Shown here: positions 49,250 through 61,071 of the stretch, one piece after another
Position numbering within the stretch: the stretch's first letter is position 1
Layout of the letters: each line of letters begins with the position of its first letter
Source: Linyphia triangularis
Taxonomy: Eukaryota > Arthropoda > Arachnida > Araneae > Linyphiidae
Length of the DNA stretch: 64,000 bases
Direction of reading: 5' to 3'
NCBI GenBank assembly: GCA_963978545.1
Contig: OZ021721.1
Location: 109,341,366-109,405,365, forward strand
Program-made: the position numbers and the translations under genes
Notes under the pieces: generated by a model
Databases searched by the model: none
Seen by the model: the letters and a program-made list of their open reading frames with translations, nothing else
What the model was told of the DNA's origin: nothing

Positions 49250-49320
49250 ACATGCTGGCTGTCTAGTTAGAGCTCTGGCTGCGCATGAAAAGGTGCAGGG
49301 TTCGGATTCTGGGTTAGGCA
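49250..49320 (+). repeat. Degenerate tRNA-like sequence, probable old SINE head
   Basis: A-box-like TAGTTAGAGCTCTGG (49264-49278) and B-box-like GGTTCGGATTC (49299-49309), ending GGGTTAGGCAT like the SINE heads (GTGTTAGGCAT). Body and target duplication were not resolved. Confidence 0.4.
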
Positions 49321-50820
49321 TAAATGCTCGCTATGGTTTAGAATCCAAGTTAAGCTGTAGGTCCCGGCTTGATTAGCTGTTCTTGTGCAAATAAAACTAG
49401 GTCGTTGAGCGTACAAACCAACAAACCATGCTTCCCCGTAACCACCAACTGGTGGCGTAATGCCCTCTTAATAGCTATATTGTCCCAGTTACTGACACAC
49501 TATAAACGGAATCCAATATTTCACTTAATTCTTTACAGTGATCTTGCAAACAACTTACCAGTTGGCATTCCAACCACTGGTAACGGGTAAATCAGCCTTG
49601 ATGTTGATTTTTTTCGTACGTGTCCGTGGAAATTTTTTCACAATTTTATTTAAAGTGAGTACTTTATTTTTTCAGTATGTAATTGGTCTTTTTTGAAAGA
49701 ATTATTCTTAGTAAAAATAAGTAGTTTAAAGGTTTCATTTTTTAGTAGAACTATTTTTTTCTAGTGTAGATATTTTACTTTTTTTAAAAAGAACAGAGAA
49801 GAATACAAGTAATTTTCTAAATGTGCGGTAGATTAATTTATACTGAATATTATTATTCTGACAATATGCTGATTAATATTATATTGAAAAACTTTACAGA
49901 CTGTGTATGTGAACATTTAATCTTTTTTTTTTTTCAAATATGTAGACTGAACAGTTAAAATAAAATTTATAAAAAATTAAAGAGGCACACAGTTGAATAT
50001 TCTCATAAATTCAGAGAATAATGTTTCTTATTTGCAATTTTTCTTATTATATAAGCTTGCAAAAAGAAATTTTTATTTAATTATATGAAAATAATACCCG
50101 GACTCTCAATAGAAAAACACATGACACTTCTGTTTAATCAAATGCAGCCGCTTTGTTTTCGTGGAAGTGTTTTAATGCCCACGAGACCGTGAAAACACAT
50201 TAAAAACACACACGATCTAAAATCACGCGATTACAGTGAATAGCCATTATGGGAAGAATATGTGAACTGTAGATAAAATGTCGAGACAAAATTCGAATAA
50301 AACTTTCCTAATGATAAATTCGCGTATAATTAATATGAAAATGAGTTTATTAATTTATTGTTTAAGTTTTTGCTCAGACTTTGCAACAAATCATTGTTGC
50401 CCCTATAACAAATACTTTAATGTTAATTTATACCTTATGCGATTGTCTTTAGGTATATGTATCATTCGAGGTTAAAAAATACTTCTGACAGATTCAATGT
50501 TTTAATTCAATGTTCAATGATTCAAAATTTTCCAGATTCTAACAGAAACCAACTTAGATCTAGACTTAGATGTATGTTTCACCATGGTATCAACCTTGTC
50601 GGTATTTTACCACTTAATCTGAATTAAACTAACTGGTGAAAAATTTGGATTACAAAATCTGGGTAAAGTATATAAACAAACAAGATTAAAACGAGTACAA
50701 CACAAGAAAAGCTATTCTACAACCTGTACCATAGCGGTACACTCTTCTTTTTTACTTCAAAATGTTCTGGACGTCTAATTTTGGTTTTATATAATAATCA
50801 CTTCGTCCAAGAGGGGAGAT
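49321..50820. other. Intergenic sequence
   Basis: AT-rich; open frames at 49369 and 50278 have no recognised similarity. Confidence 0.5.
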
Positions 50821-50828
50821 GCTGCGTA

Positions 50829-51359
50829 CAGAGGTGTAGTGTAAAATAAAAAGGTGTGGGAGCGCTATGTCGCGTCGTTACAAACGTTTAGTTTTTTTCC
50901 TGTGAGGATGCGGGGGGGGGGGGGGGATAGTAAAAATGACAACTAAGAAAAAATAACTTTATTAATACTACTTTAGTAATTTCAAAACAAACTACATGCA
51001 CCTGAAAAATACAAACGTCAGTTCATTTCTAATGAAGTAGCATTAAAACATTGAAAGACTGGGAGGGGGAGACTAATTCATCAATCGGATTGTTCATGGA
51101 ATGGCCAAGGCGGGTTGCCGCGCCTCTTTCAAGTGTCTTGCAAATACTTGAACTTGCCTGCCCAACTCATCTATCAATGGCTGTGGATCGAAAACGAAGG
51201 CATAGTTCTGACAAAAGAACTTTTTAATTTTCTTATTTGACTTTCCGTCAAGTGTCACGTAAAGAAAAGAAAAAAAATTCAGGTGAGGGAACGCCGTTCC
51301 TCCTTCAAAAAAGGTAAAGGATCGCCGTTCCCATGCGTTCGCGCTCCACTACACCCCTG
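50829..51359. mobile_element. hAT-type non-autonomous element, 531 bp
   Basis: TIRs CAGAGGTGTAGTG (left) and CAGGGGTGTAGTG (right, inverted) are flanked by the perfect 8-bp duplication GCTGCGTA (50821-50828 and 51360-51367). Eight-base duplications with CAGxG...CxCTG ends are diagnostic of hAT elements. A poly-G run lies at 50910-50924. The minus strand has a coding-like stretch near 51255-51094. Confidence 0.93.
51094..51255 (-). pseudogene. Coding-like fragment inside the hAT-type element
   Basis: The minus-strand frame reads VTLDGKSNKKIKKFFCQNYA, FVFDPQPLIDELGRQVQVFA and RHLKEARQPALAIP, then stops at 51094. Balanced amino acid composition and higher GC than the surroundings suggest real coding ancestry. 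The family is not recognised: it may be a remnant of the parent transposase or a captured host exon. Confidence 0.35.
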
Positions 51360-51889
51360 GCTGCGTACGATCCAATATCAATGTGCCTTCCCTTAGAACT
51401 TAGTAGGCGCGGCTCTAAAGGAATAATGAAGTTATCTAATCTGGCCTTCCGGAAAAAGTTTATATTCAGTTTAGCCAGATGGATATTCAATAGTGTCTAG
51501 CTTGAGATCTCGGGATACAGATCACTAACAAATGGGGAACTTTACAAGTCTACCACTCTCCTAAATAAAGAACACAAAACTGTTTTTGAATTCCTTCCAT
51601 ACGTCCGCCTTAGCATTTATACATTTATATAAATAAAAGAAGAAAAAAATGAATTTCTGGGAAAATGTTGGAAGTCGCCATTTAACATCAAGCTATTCAT
51701 ATATTTTGAAAGTTTTCGAAATTGTATTTGGGTATTTCATAGTAGCTTCAATTATGTTCATTTTCCAGTCTATAAGAATTTTGAGAGTTTGATTATGAGC
51801 TTGAAACAGATAAACTTGGCCTCATAAACATTTAATTATGAAAATTTTTGATTATAATATAAAAATTTTCATATTTGAAAATGATTGTC

Positions 51890-52061
51890 GTTGGTTGGTT
51901 GTTTTCAGATTATCTGGCGCCCTCAGCAACACGAGGGCTATAATGCGCCGAAACATTCGTCATTAGACAAGCCAACATACATTTACAAACACCCATGCCT
52001 AACACGGGACTCGAACACGCAACCTCGCGGTCTAGAAGCTAGCACGCTAACCACTATACCG
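51890..52061 (-). mobile_element. tRNA-derived SINE, copy 6
   Basis: Minus-strand copy; B box changed to GTGTTCGAGTCC. Flanked by TTGAAAATGATTGTC (51875-51889) and TTGAAAATGCTTGTC (52062-52076), one mismatch in 15. Confidence 0.93.
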
Positions 52062-52076
52062 TTGAAAATGCTTGTC

Positions 52077-54666
52077 ATTGTTTTCGAATGAACAAAATGT
52101 TTTATGTATTCAAATTTATGTATAAAAGTGTATATAGTGTATAAAAGTAAATTATATATAGATTTTATTCGGTAGATTTTAGACATTAGACTGTTTTAAA
52201 ACATTACATTGTTTTCATACATGATTTTTTAAGAAATAGTATCTTAAAAAATTCAGATAAAAAAAACAGTGTAGCAGTGCATTGTTCCATTCTTAACATA
52301 TTTGATTTAACTAAGTTAAATATTTAGAAAATATATATTATGTATTGTTTAATCATTAACTTAAACATGAAGAGTGGACGTCTAGGCAGTCAGAAAATAA
52401 TGCCAACTAATTTATTTCCATTTAATGACTTAATTAACGAACATTTCTATGCCGTAAACAAAAATCTATTAAAGTTGAAAGTTTAAAGACTTTGGGCAAC
52501 TTCATATCGTTTCAGACAATCTTTTTAGTTTACAAGCACTTATTGTTTTCTTTTAGCATTGAAATAAAGACTCTGTAAGGTGATCTAAGTATGTTACAAT
52601 ATCTGAGTATCTAAGTATGTTACAATATACACTCTTTTAAGTTACAATATTCGCAAAAATTAGAAGCTAGTGGCATCTTTTTACGCAATCAGAAATCATT
52701 GCGTATAGATTTCAATACTTTTTTAAAAAAGTGGATCAAATCTTACATGAAACGCAAATTGGCTTGTCCATTTAAAATATCAATTTATGCATGATAAATG
52801 TTCAATTCATCTTAAATTATCCGAGAAAAGGAAATACAAACAGCTTGATTGTTAACAGCCTAATATTACACATCTAAACTACACATTAGTATATTAAATA
52901 TTCCATCCATCTTAAAAAAAAAGTTCAAGAAAAAGAAATTAGGTCATTGATTTCAAGGTGCAAACGAAGTAATATATTAATTTGACAACAGCCTGATTGT
53001 TAACAGCTTATTACTAAACATATCATCTGCGTCTTCCCCGTTTTAAAAACACAATTTTCAGCTGGTACTCTGGACAATTTTCAACTTTTACAACCCCACC
53101 TGCATTTTTGATCGTGATAAAAAGGTCATTTTTAAAAATTGGCAGATATCCTCCACCCCATAAATAGGATTCTGTCTCATTATATTTTACTAAAACACCT
53201 GCGAGTCCATACATTTTTAGAAGTCAGAAACTATTGCATGAAAGTTGCCATACTCACATAAGCGGTTGGAAACGTGGATGCACTGTTTCAAATGGCCTTT
53301 GTGGTAACATAAGATGTTTTTTCCTCAATATATACGATAACATTTGTTCAACTGCTATCTTCTTTCAATCACCAAATGAAACCTAGTAATTTTCAAGGGG
53401 CCCAATTGGGGTTTCAGTGTCAAAGGTGAGGGTCGAGTTTCTATTGTAAGTAAATGCAAGTTGCTTTAAGAATTGGACTAATTTATAGAGGGACCGATTG
53501 AAAAAAAAAAAATCTACAATTACAAACTCTAAAAAGAAAATAATTGTACTTTTCTCGTAAATGAACATATATTTTATTTTAAAGGTTATATTTAAATATT
53601 CATAAATTTGCATTTATACTCATGCTTGCTTTAATATATTTATTCAACATATTTAACTTATCCATAGATTACTAACGTATTTGTATATTATGTTATTTCA
53701 TACCAAATAGCGTTTAAATAACTCTGAAGAAACTAATTTCTAAACATACGAGATTTCTAGAATATTCAAGTTGATCTTTTTCAATGCAGGTGTAAGTATC
53801 CGTTTACAATGCAGGAAGTTAAGGTATAAAATTTTTGTTAACATGAAAAATATTTTTTCAATTAATTGAATTTAAATATTTATTTTTGTTAACATTTTTC
53901 TCCATCAACCAAGTTATAATTCACCAAACTATATTGATAGTGTATGCCAAAACAAATTTCTAAGAGCAAAAATTAAATTCTATTCGTAGGAAACGAATAC
54001 CCCTGAAATTATTGATTTATGAGTAACACATAAATTTAGTCTTCCCATGCGCTAGAGACGCGTTGTGGTTGACCTTGAAACAAAAGGGGTTCACCTATGT
54101 GAAATAACGAGTGGGTGGGGTCTTGTCCTTAAATCAATATTTTTTATGCATCAGAAATTACGATTCCTAAAAACATTTAAAAAATTAAAAATTTCAATTG
54201 ACAAAGCGTTTTCAACAAACAAAAGTAATAGATAAAAAGATAAATCATTTGGCTCTTTAATGTTAGTAGGATATTGACGAAATAATTTCCAAAGCATCAA
54301 AAAATGGTCAAAAACTGATGAGCACAATTAAAAAAAACTTAATACCACTCTATTTTATGCTTATCAAAACGAAAGGGTTTTTTACCAGATTTAGGACTGA
54401 AGCATCAATTCCTGGTCAAGAATTGCAGGTTTAGAAACTAAACAAGGAAATAGTCTGTCTTACCTTATTTTTAAAAAGAAAAAGGTTTTATGAATTTAAA
54501 GCAAAACTCTTTAGTTTTTTACACTTTAACTTTTCAGGAAACTTGGGAGAAAATAAAGAAATACTGAGTTTGAATGTCTTAACTACATATGGATGGTGTT
54601 TCAAAATCTAACACAAGTAAATCAACTTTTTTAGCCCTTTGAATTAAAAAATACCTTTGAACCTCT
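52077..54666. other. AT-rich intergenic sequence
   Basis: No gene supported. A 63-codon minus-strand frame at 53023-53214 (with GVLVKYNETESYLWGGGYLP) has balanced composition but no recognised family. ATCTAAGTATGTTACAATAT is repeated at 52585-52628. Confidence 0.5.
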
Positions 54667-54811
54667 GAAAAGGTACTCATGCGAGCACTATGCAAACTTC
54701 AATGTTGAAATTAAAAAAAAAAATATTACTTGGTAAGTAAGAGCCGCCAATGCAAGCATTATGTAGACTTCAACGTTGAAACTTGAAAAATATTGTTTGG
54801 TAAGTAAGAGA
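54667..54811. repeat. Tandem duplication, unit about 70 bp
   Basis: The block TTGGTAAGTAAGAG preceded by ACTTCAA(T/C)GTTGAAA occurs twice, around 54690-54742 and 54769-54812, with GCAAGCATTATG-like flanks. Confidence 0.75.
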
Positions 54812-54827
54812 CATTGAAAAGACTTAC

Positions 54828-55250
54828 CTGGCCGTGAAAGGTGACGCATTTAAAAGAGGGATCTCGTTCAGTGGGTCAGTAGGATTATAGGGGGTCTGGT
54901 TTCTATGACAACCCGATCACAACATTGGCACAATCTGCATATAGAGTGGGTGGTGTGATCGCTGGGTCTCCACCTTGTCTGAGCCCCGTACACAGCCCCT
55001 CCCAAATCCAGTTGGCTGTGTAAATTTCACCCGGAAATTGTCGTTTTTTTAGCCACCTGTGTTTATCCACAAAGGGTTGTCAAGGTCAGTCCATCCAATG
55101 GCAAAGCGGGGGACCCAGTGTGGGGGAAATCAGTTCTTCTGTCTTTTGATTGGTCCAAACCAGTCTCCAGCCATGCGGCAAGGGGCGGTGTATGTTTTGT
55201 CCATGGGGGTTGAAATTCAGAGGGGTCTGCAATGACACGGGCCGTTGCAG
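54828..55250. promoter_or_regulatory. GC-rich island with outward splice donors on both strands, candidate divergent promoter
   Basis: This is the most GC-rich stretch of its region. On the + strand it ends GCCGTTGCAG|GTAAGG with last exon base 55250. On the minus strand it ends TTCACGGCCAG|GTAAGTC with last exon base 54828. CCAAT-type motifs CCAATGG (55098) and GATTGGTCC (55149) lie between them. No long coding frame is credible inside. The pattern fits two non-coding first exons transcribed away from each other. Confidence 0.4.
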
Positions 55251-56418
55251 GTAAGGGAGCGTTGTTAAAATACATAACAAATTTATAAACTTATATCGTC
55301 ATTTTATTCCACTTCAATCGTTTTTGAATTACTGCCTTATCAATTTTGGTGATGAGTTCTTTGATAACATTTCGCGTTGCACTATTTTCTTGCACTGGAA
55401 ATTCTCTCCCTTAGAAATATACAATTTACAAAACTGATGCTTCGTCATACATCTCTAGATTTCTTTTGCTTTTCTAATGAAGCAACTTCACACAAGTGCT
55501 TTCAATAGTTTACCCTTTTGTGACCAATGATGATCAATGACACTATACTACTTTCTAATTATCCATCAGTTTTTTCCATCTAATATTTCCTAAATTTTAA
55601 ATATCAGTTAAAAACTACCTTGAGGAATAAGAAAAGTTTCATGTCTCTAGACACGAAATTTGAGGGTAAAATAAACTTGGGTAACTTATCCAATAGCCTT
55701 AACTTTAAAAAAGTTAAAGAAGGTATTTTTTTTTTTATCTTGCTTACAACGTTACCTACAATACAGTTTCGTGCATTTATGTTATCAAATCTATATATAT
55801 ATATGCTATCAAATAATATATGTTATCAAGTAGCCATATATATATGTTATCAAGTAAGGTTGTATATACAAAAAGGGCGCAACATTAGCTGGATGATTCT
55901 ACAAAAGGTAGGCGACTAGGTATCAAAAAAGGTAAATGTCAGTGTCTCAAATTATGGTCTTTACATTCCTTTTTACGGTGTATTATTTCTTAGTGTTTTG
56001 ACTAACAATTGGGGACTTTGCTTGATAAATACTAAAAATTTAGCTGTAAGTAATCTCTTTGATAAAGGTCAACTTAAATGAAAAAAAGCATACATTTTTT
56101 AATTTCATTTTCTAGAAAAGTAAAGTGATGGTCCTGACAAAATCGAATTAAAATATCAGCTGAATTAAACCCTTCCATTCACTGTAGACTACTTATTGAT
56201 GTCCTCATGTAATCTGAGCCACTAAATAATCATGTAGTTATTCGAACTGGTTAATTTGAATTTTTGTTTTAAAGTAACAGATTTGACGGTCCTTACAAAA
56301 AGTATTGAATCATTTATAACTTACTACAGTAAGAAAACCTTAAAATTAATTCAGTTGCACTAACTACAAAAATGAGCTACCTCATGTGTTAGCATAAATT
56401 ATCAGATTGCGCGTCGAT
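55251..56418. other. AT-rich intergenic or intronic sequence
   Basis: Contains a short array of TATGTTATCAA-type units at about 55778-55862. If the island at 54.8-55.25 kb is a promoter, this would be the first intron of the + strand transcript. Confidence 0.4.
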
Positions 56419-56430
56419 CACAGAACTCGA

Positions 56431-56486
56431 CAGCGCAGTTTGACCCTTGTGTTGCCCTCGCCTAATAAATCTAAAATCCAACCAAC
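56431..56486 (+). mobile_element. Very short retroposed fragment with a SINE-like tail, 56 bp
   Basis: Flanked by the perfect 12-bp duplication CACAGAACTCGA (56419-56430 and 56487-56498). The insert ends AATCTAAAATCCAACCAAC, resembling the SINE 3' end (AATCTGAAAACAACCAACC), so it is likely a severely 5'-truncated copy of that SINE or of its LINE partner. Confidence 0.8.
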
Positions 56487-56498
56487 CACAGAACTCGA

Positions 56499-57973
56499 TG
56501 TTTTCATAATAGAACCATCCATCGGCAATTCGATATCCTGAAAAATTTCACTGCAACGGTCTTGAACAAAATTAAGTGAGCAACTTTGACGAGCTACCAT
56601 AATATGTAAATCACTGAATGAACTCGCATAAAATAGGTTTGCTTTTTGTAAGTTAGATTTTGTAATAACGTAAGTTAGTGTTTGTAACTAGATTAACTTC
56701 GAGTACAGAACCTATTCAAATCCATAACAATTTAAAATAGATTACTAATATTCCATAGCATTATGTTAAGTTCTCTATTATTATACTTGCTCTCTAAGAT
56801 AGCTGATGGAGAGAGATGCAAGCTCAGGTGTCGGTGCTTCGTCCTCTGACCAAATTCTAAATTACGAAGCATAATTATAGATGTTATTGTTACAATAATA
56901 CATCGTATTACAGCTTACGTGGTGTAGCCCTTACGCCAGAAAACTTCAAAACAACAACTCTGACAACTAGTTACAGCCTACTCCAATCCCGGTACGCTTG
57001 AGTCTTTAAGATCAAGCAGTTTAACAAGGCAATCAGATATCTCATTCCAACTCAATTCAGTTCAACTCAACTCAACAACTGGTTTTAAGCCTCAATATTA
57101 GCTTTCAATAAAACTCAATTAATAATCAACTAAAGATTTCTAAATATTAATTAGCTGTTTTATAAAAAAAAAGTACTCTCATTACTTATGCTTCGTTCAG
57201 TTGCTTTTGGAGTAACTAATTTTAAATATTGATTAATTAAAGATCTAAATTTTTTTAACAAGGCTAAATCTGTGCTAATTTGTGATAATCAACTAAAGAT
57301 TTTTCTATATTAATGAGGTTTTCTATAAAAAGTGTGATCATTACATATGCTTCGTATAGCTGCTTATGGAGTGTACACTACTTTTTAATATGTGAAAAGG
57401 TACAGATACTTGCATCCAATTTATTTCGAAATGGGCACATTTCAGTCCAAAATAACAATAGATGATGGGATGTGCAAGCTATCAATATTTAGCTAAGCGT
57501 ACTTTCTAGATGATCCCTAAGGCTTGCAGAGGGTGGATTGCATGGAACTTTTTCGATTCCAGGAAATTTTAGCACGATAATGATAACGTCTAAAAAATTG
57601 ATGTCTGTGAGCTGAGTTTCACCCTACGGGGATCGGAATATCTTGTACCAAAAATGACATTCGCTTCGTTCCGTGTAATTGCTGTTTTTCCTCTCGCTGG
57701 GAACAGAAATGCACGCATTAGGAAGTTAAAAAAAAAAAAAAAAGAATATCCATGCCATTGAAATCAGTGAGTGAGAAGGGTGGGGGGAGGGATATTTAAA
57801 ATATGGTTATAGCTACAGCAGGCTTATTTAGGTGGCACTAAAAATATGCAATAAGTTCTAAGTAAAAAGAAATTGTGGGACCAATGATTAGTTTAAAGGT
57901 TAAACTGTGGTAGTCTAGTCTTAAAATTTTTATTTTTCAAAACGTCTTACGAATTTCGTAGTATTAATTAGGT
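56499..57973. other. Intergenic sequence with a tandem duplication
   Basis: AATCAACTAAAGATTT...TATGCTTCGT...GGAGT occurs at 57124-57212 and again at 57286-57373 (period about 161 bp). No gene recognised. Confidence 0.5.
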
Positions 57974-58221
57974 CAGCGATTCTCAATCTGTGGGGCGCGC
58001 CCCCGTAGGGGGGCGCGAGCACACTAGAGGGGAGGCGCGAGAATGTTCACTGGCAAATATTATTTAAAAAACAAAATTGATTAACTGACTGAAAGGAAAG
58101 CACACATACACATAGAAAACAAAATACATTTCGACATATTTAACAAATAAAGTAAAACAACTTACGAAATCAAAACTTACTGAAACAAAACATACTAAAT
58201 TAAAAACAAACTTAATAATTA

Positions 58222-58800
58222 TTAGTGACTTCCTTGGGCATGTTTTGCAGAGCAAGGATTTTCAAAGGAATGCTTAATATTAGAACTAGCCACTCTCAGT
58301 TCTGTTTCAGTTCTGTTCTGTTCAGCCGAGATCTATATTTTGTCTTCAAAGAAGACACAGCAGAAAATCCAGTCTCATAAAGGTAGGATGTTGAAAATGG
58401 TAATAGAATACGAAATGCCCTTGTTGTTAGTGTAGATAAATCATCCGCTGCTCCTGCCCAAAATTCAAACAGTGATTTATTACTAAATTGTCTTTTGGTT
58501 TCGCCAATTGTCGTCAGTAAGAAAATACTTTTTTAAATTCTTTGCCAGCATGGCTAAATGATTTTCAATGGTTACAAAAACCACTTTTATTTGTTCTTCT
58601 TCAGCCTTGTAAGATTTAGTACAATCATCCACATTTGCAAACATTGTTAGGTTTTTTTGCTTTAAATTTCTGCTCCACAATTCCAATTTTCTTCGAAAAG
58701 CATTAACTTTATCAGTCGTATCCAACATATGTGTATTAGCTCCTTGGAGTTGAAGATTCAAGTTATTTAATTTCTCGAATATGTCGACCAAGTTGCTCAA
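58222..58800 (-). pseudogene. hAT transposase C-terminal fragment, frameshifted
   Basis: The minus strand reads DIFEKLNNLNLQLQGANTHM, KVNAFRRKLELWSRNL and ENHLAMLAKNLKKYF down to a stop at 58483. It resumes in another frame as SLFEFWAGAADDLST, then RILLPFSTSYLYETGFSAVS and SLKTKYRSRL, the hAT C-terminal dimerisation motif. After another shift it ends LRVASSNIKHSFENPC...AQGSH and stops at 58222. The order matches ZBED5/FAM200-type transposases. The catalytic first Asp region is absent, and at least two frameshifts make it inactive. Confidence 0.88.
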
Positions 58801-58848
58801 TGGGTTTTGAGGGTTTTGAGGGTTTGAGGGTTGCTTGAGGGTTTTTTC
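58800..58848 (+). repeat. Short TTTTGAGGG tandem repeat
   Basis: About five units of 8-10 bases, with G triplets at regular spacing. Confidence 0.85.
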
Positions 58849-59807
58849 TAAACCTAGTCAATTGAACTTAGAGATGGTCGTTATTTTATATCTGTAGTAT
58901 TTTAAAATACATTATTTATGACGTCCATTACGATTGCTTTGAAAATAAGATATTTAACTGTAATAAAGAAAATTTTGATTATTTGAAAGTGAGACACATA
59001 TTTGTAAGTTTTAATCTTGTTATTAATTAAATAGTAAAATAGATTTTTATGAATAATAAAAATCTACATCATATGATTAATCTTTAATATATTTATCATT
59101 TTAGATGAGAAAAGTATCGTTTTTTTATTCAAAAGTTTGAATCTGTTTAAGGAACTTAAATGAGGTTTTTAAATGTATCGCCTAATTTTTGGAAAGCAAA
59201 TATTTCTTATAAACATGTCAAACATAAATTTAAGTCTTCATGTAGAAAATTACACTAGAAAGAAGACTGAAGTAAATAAAAAAAAGTTCAAAGGACTCTT
59301 AATTAAAAAAAAAGTGCTTTTTATGACGTATGGATGGTCGATACAAACAGTACGCTAATATACGCAAAAATATCTCTAAATACACCCAATTTTTGTTGTG
59401 TGGACGTTATATTACCTTTATTTGTTAAAATGTATCAATATTTTGCATCTTTCTTTTTTATTTAAAAAAATAAAAATTTCAATTTTTCAAAAAATTAAAA
59501 AAAAAAAAAAATCATCTTTTTAACAACTTCAGGCTTGTTGCGACACGGGTTAATATTAATTTATCGGAATGAAATTTGGCACACTATCAAAATAAGTAAA
59601 AAGGAAAAAAATGAATTGGTGAGAGTTAAAATCGGATGAAATTTCATTTTTGACACCATATAAGAACCACCCTACTGTTCACCAAGTATTAATTTGGGAA
59701 AAAGACGTGGTCTAGCATAAAATTCTATTGCTCTGTACTAAGGCAATCTATAATTTTTAATAAAAAGATTTATCTGGCTTTCTTTTAGTTCTTAATTTCC
59801 AGTTTAA
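58849..59807. other. AT-rich intergenic sequence
   Basis: No recognised feature beyond poly-A runs (59498-59511). Confidence 0.5.
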
Positions 59808-60065
59808 ATGAAGATTATAAGAATGTAGTATTTGATAAATATTACAAGAATTAATTATTTAATTAGTATTAGAACAATTCATAATTAAATTAAGGTTATA
59901 AGAAATAAGTATTTGATAAATATTACACGAATTAATTATTTAATTAATATTAGAACAATTCATAATTGAATTAAGATTATAAGAATTAATTATGTAATTA
60001 AGATTAACAAAATTAATTATTTAATTAAAATCACCAGAATTAATTATTTAATTAAAATTACGAGA
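59808..60065. repeat. Compound AT-rich tandem repeat
   Basis: An 81-bp unit containing GTATTTGATAAATATTAC occurs twice (59828, 59909). About four shorter units of AGAATTAATTATTTAATTAA type follow. Confidence 0.85.
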
Positions 60066-60177
60066 AGACAAAATAGGCTATTATTTATGTCATAGTAGTG
60101 GTTGCACTGCCTGAAAACCATTTTTCTGGCTGTTTAGGTAAAGTAAAAAAATAACGGAAGGGCAAATTATAAATATA

Positions 60178-60199
60178 GTGTGTGTGTGTGTGTGTGTAC
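60178..60199. repeat. Short (TG)n run
   Basis: About ten TG dinucleotides. Confidence 0.9.
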
Positions 60200-61071
60200 A
60201 TTCAAGCGATTAATGCAACCACTTTTCCTGGAGTGAAGTCACTGTATTTAATACTTTCTACCAACAGCTTTTCCAGTAAAATTATTGCTTACCAACATGC
60301 AAATATAACTGCGCTGTCCAACATATTTTGGTAACCAGATATGGTACAAATCATCATTGTCGAATACGATGTAGTAATAATGCGATTATGCAAATATTTT
60401 CATACAGACAATAAGCAAACATCTTTTTGGTTAACGTCTAGAATTGCAAGCTAACTGAGATTTAATAAGCCTGCTTTTAACATCTTAACTTCGAAAAACG
60501 AAAAATAACAGTTTCTCACCTTGCGACTAATTTTAAGCTTAATATTTATGAATCAATTCAGTTGACTATTTTATTTGTCAAAATATCACCGATCTCTGCG
60601 GCGTAATCAATATTGTACATAAAGGTAAATTAATTATTCTTTTTAAAGATATTGAACTATAAATTATATTTTTATAGAATATGAATAACGAAATGTATTT
60701 TCACCCCATCATATTTTATTTATTTCAATTATATTTAAATGAACAAAATCATTATAACATGACCCTTTAAATACGCAACATTAAAAACTATTAATTGTTT
60801 TATTTTCAATCTGAAATTGACCAGTTATAAGTGTATATTTGTATTTATCAATATTATTACCTAAACATATCAATACTATTACCAGAAAAAAATCTATTCT
60901 TTGAGAATTTAGAAAATATAGGCGCATTTTATTATTTTTGTCACACTTCTACGCATAAGTTTTTATAATCAGTCAATCGGATTAAAATAAATATATTAAG
61001 TAATTAATAATACGTTAAATATTATTAAAAGTAGTTTAATAAACAAATCTATAGTTTATGGTATAGCTGTA
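60200..61071. other. AT-rich intergenic sequence
   Basis: Nothing recognised. Confidence 0.5.

Larger units (their letters stand above)
57974..58848 (-). mobile_element. hAT transposon remnant (ZBED5/FAM200-like transposase), one end preserved
   Basis: One end reads CAGCGATTCTCAATCTGTGG at 57974, followed by GC-rich GGGGCGCG repeats, a typical hAT/Charlie-type terminus. The transposase C-terminal half lies behind it on the minus strand. The opposite end and the catalytic N-terminal half are missing. The truncation point is next to a TTTTGAGGG repeat at 58800-58848. Confidence 0.85.

Noticed and set aside
49086..49376. 96-codon frame starting with a signal-peptide-like stretch
   Set aside because: It runs across a tRNA-like repeat head, has no recognisable domain, and the hydrophobic start is easily produced by chance.
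53023..53214. 63-codon minus-strand frame with WGGGYLP
   Set aside because: Composition looks protein-like, but there is no recognised family, no splice context and no repeat partner in the window.
55063..55280. Two overlapping minus-strand frames in the GC-rich island
   Set aside because: They overlap in different frames, and composition follows local GC; better explained as a non-coding promoter or first-exon region.
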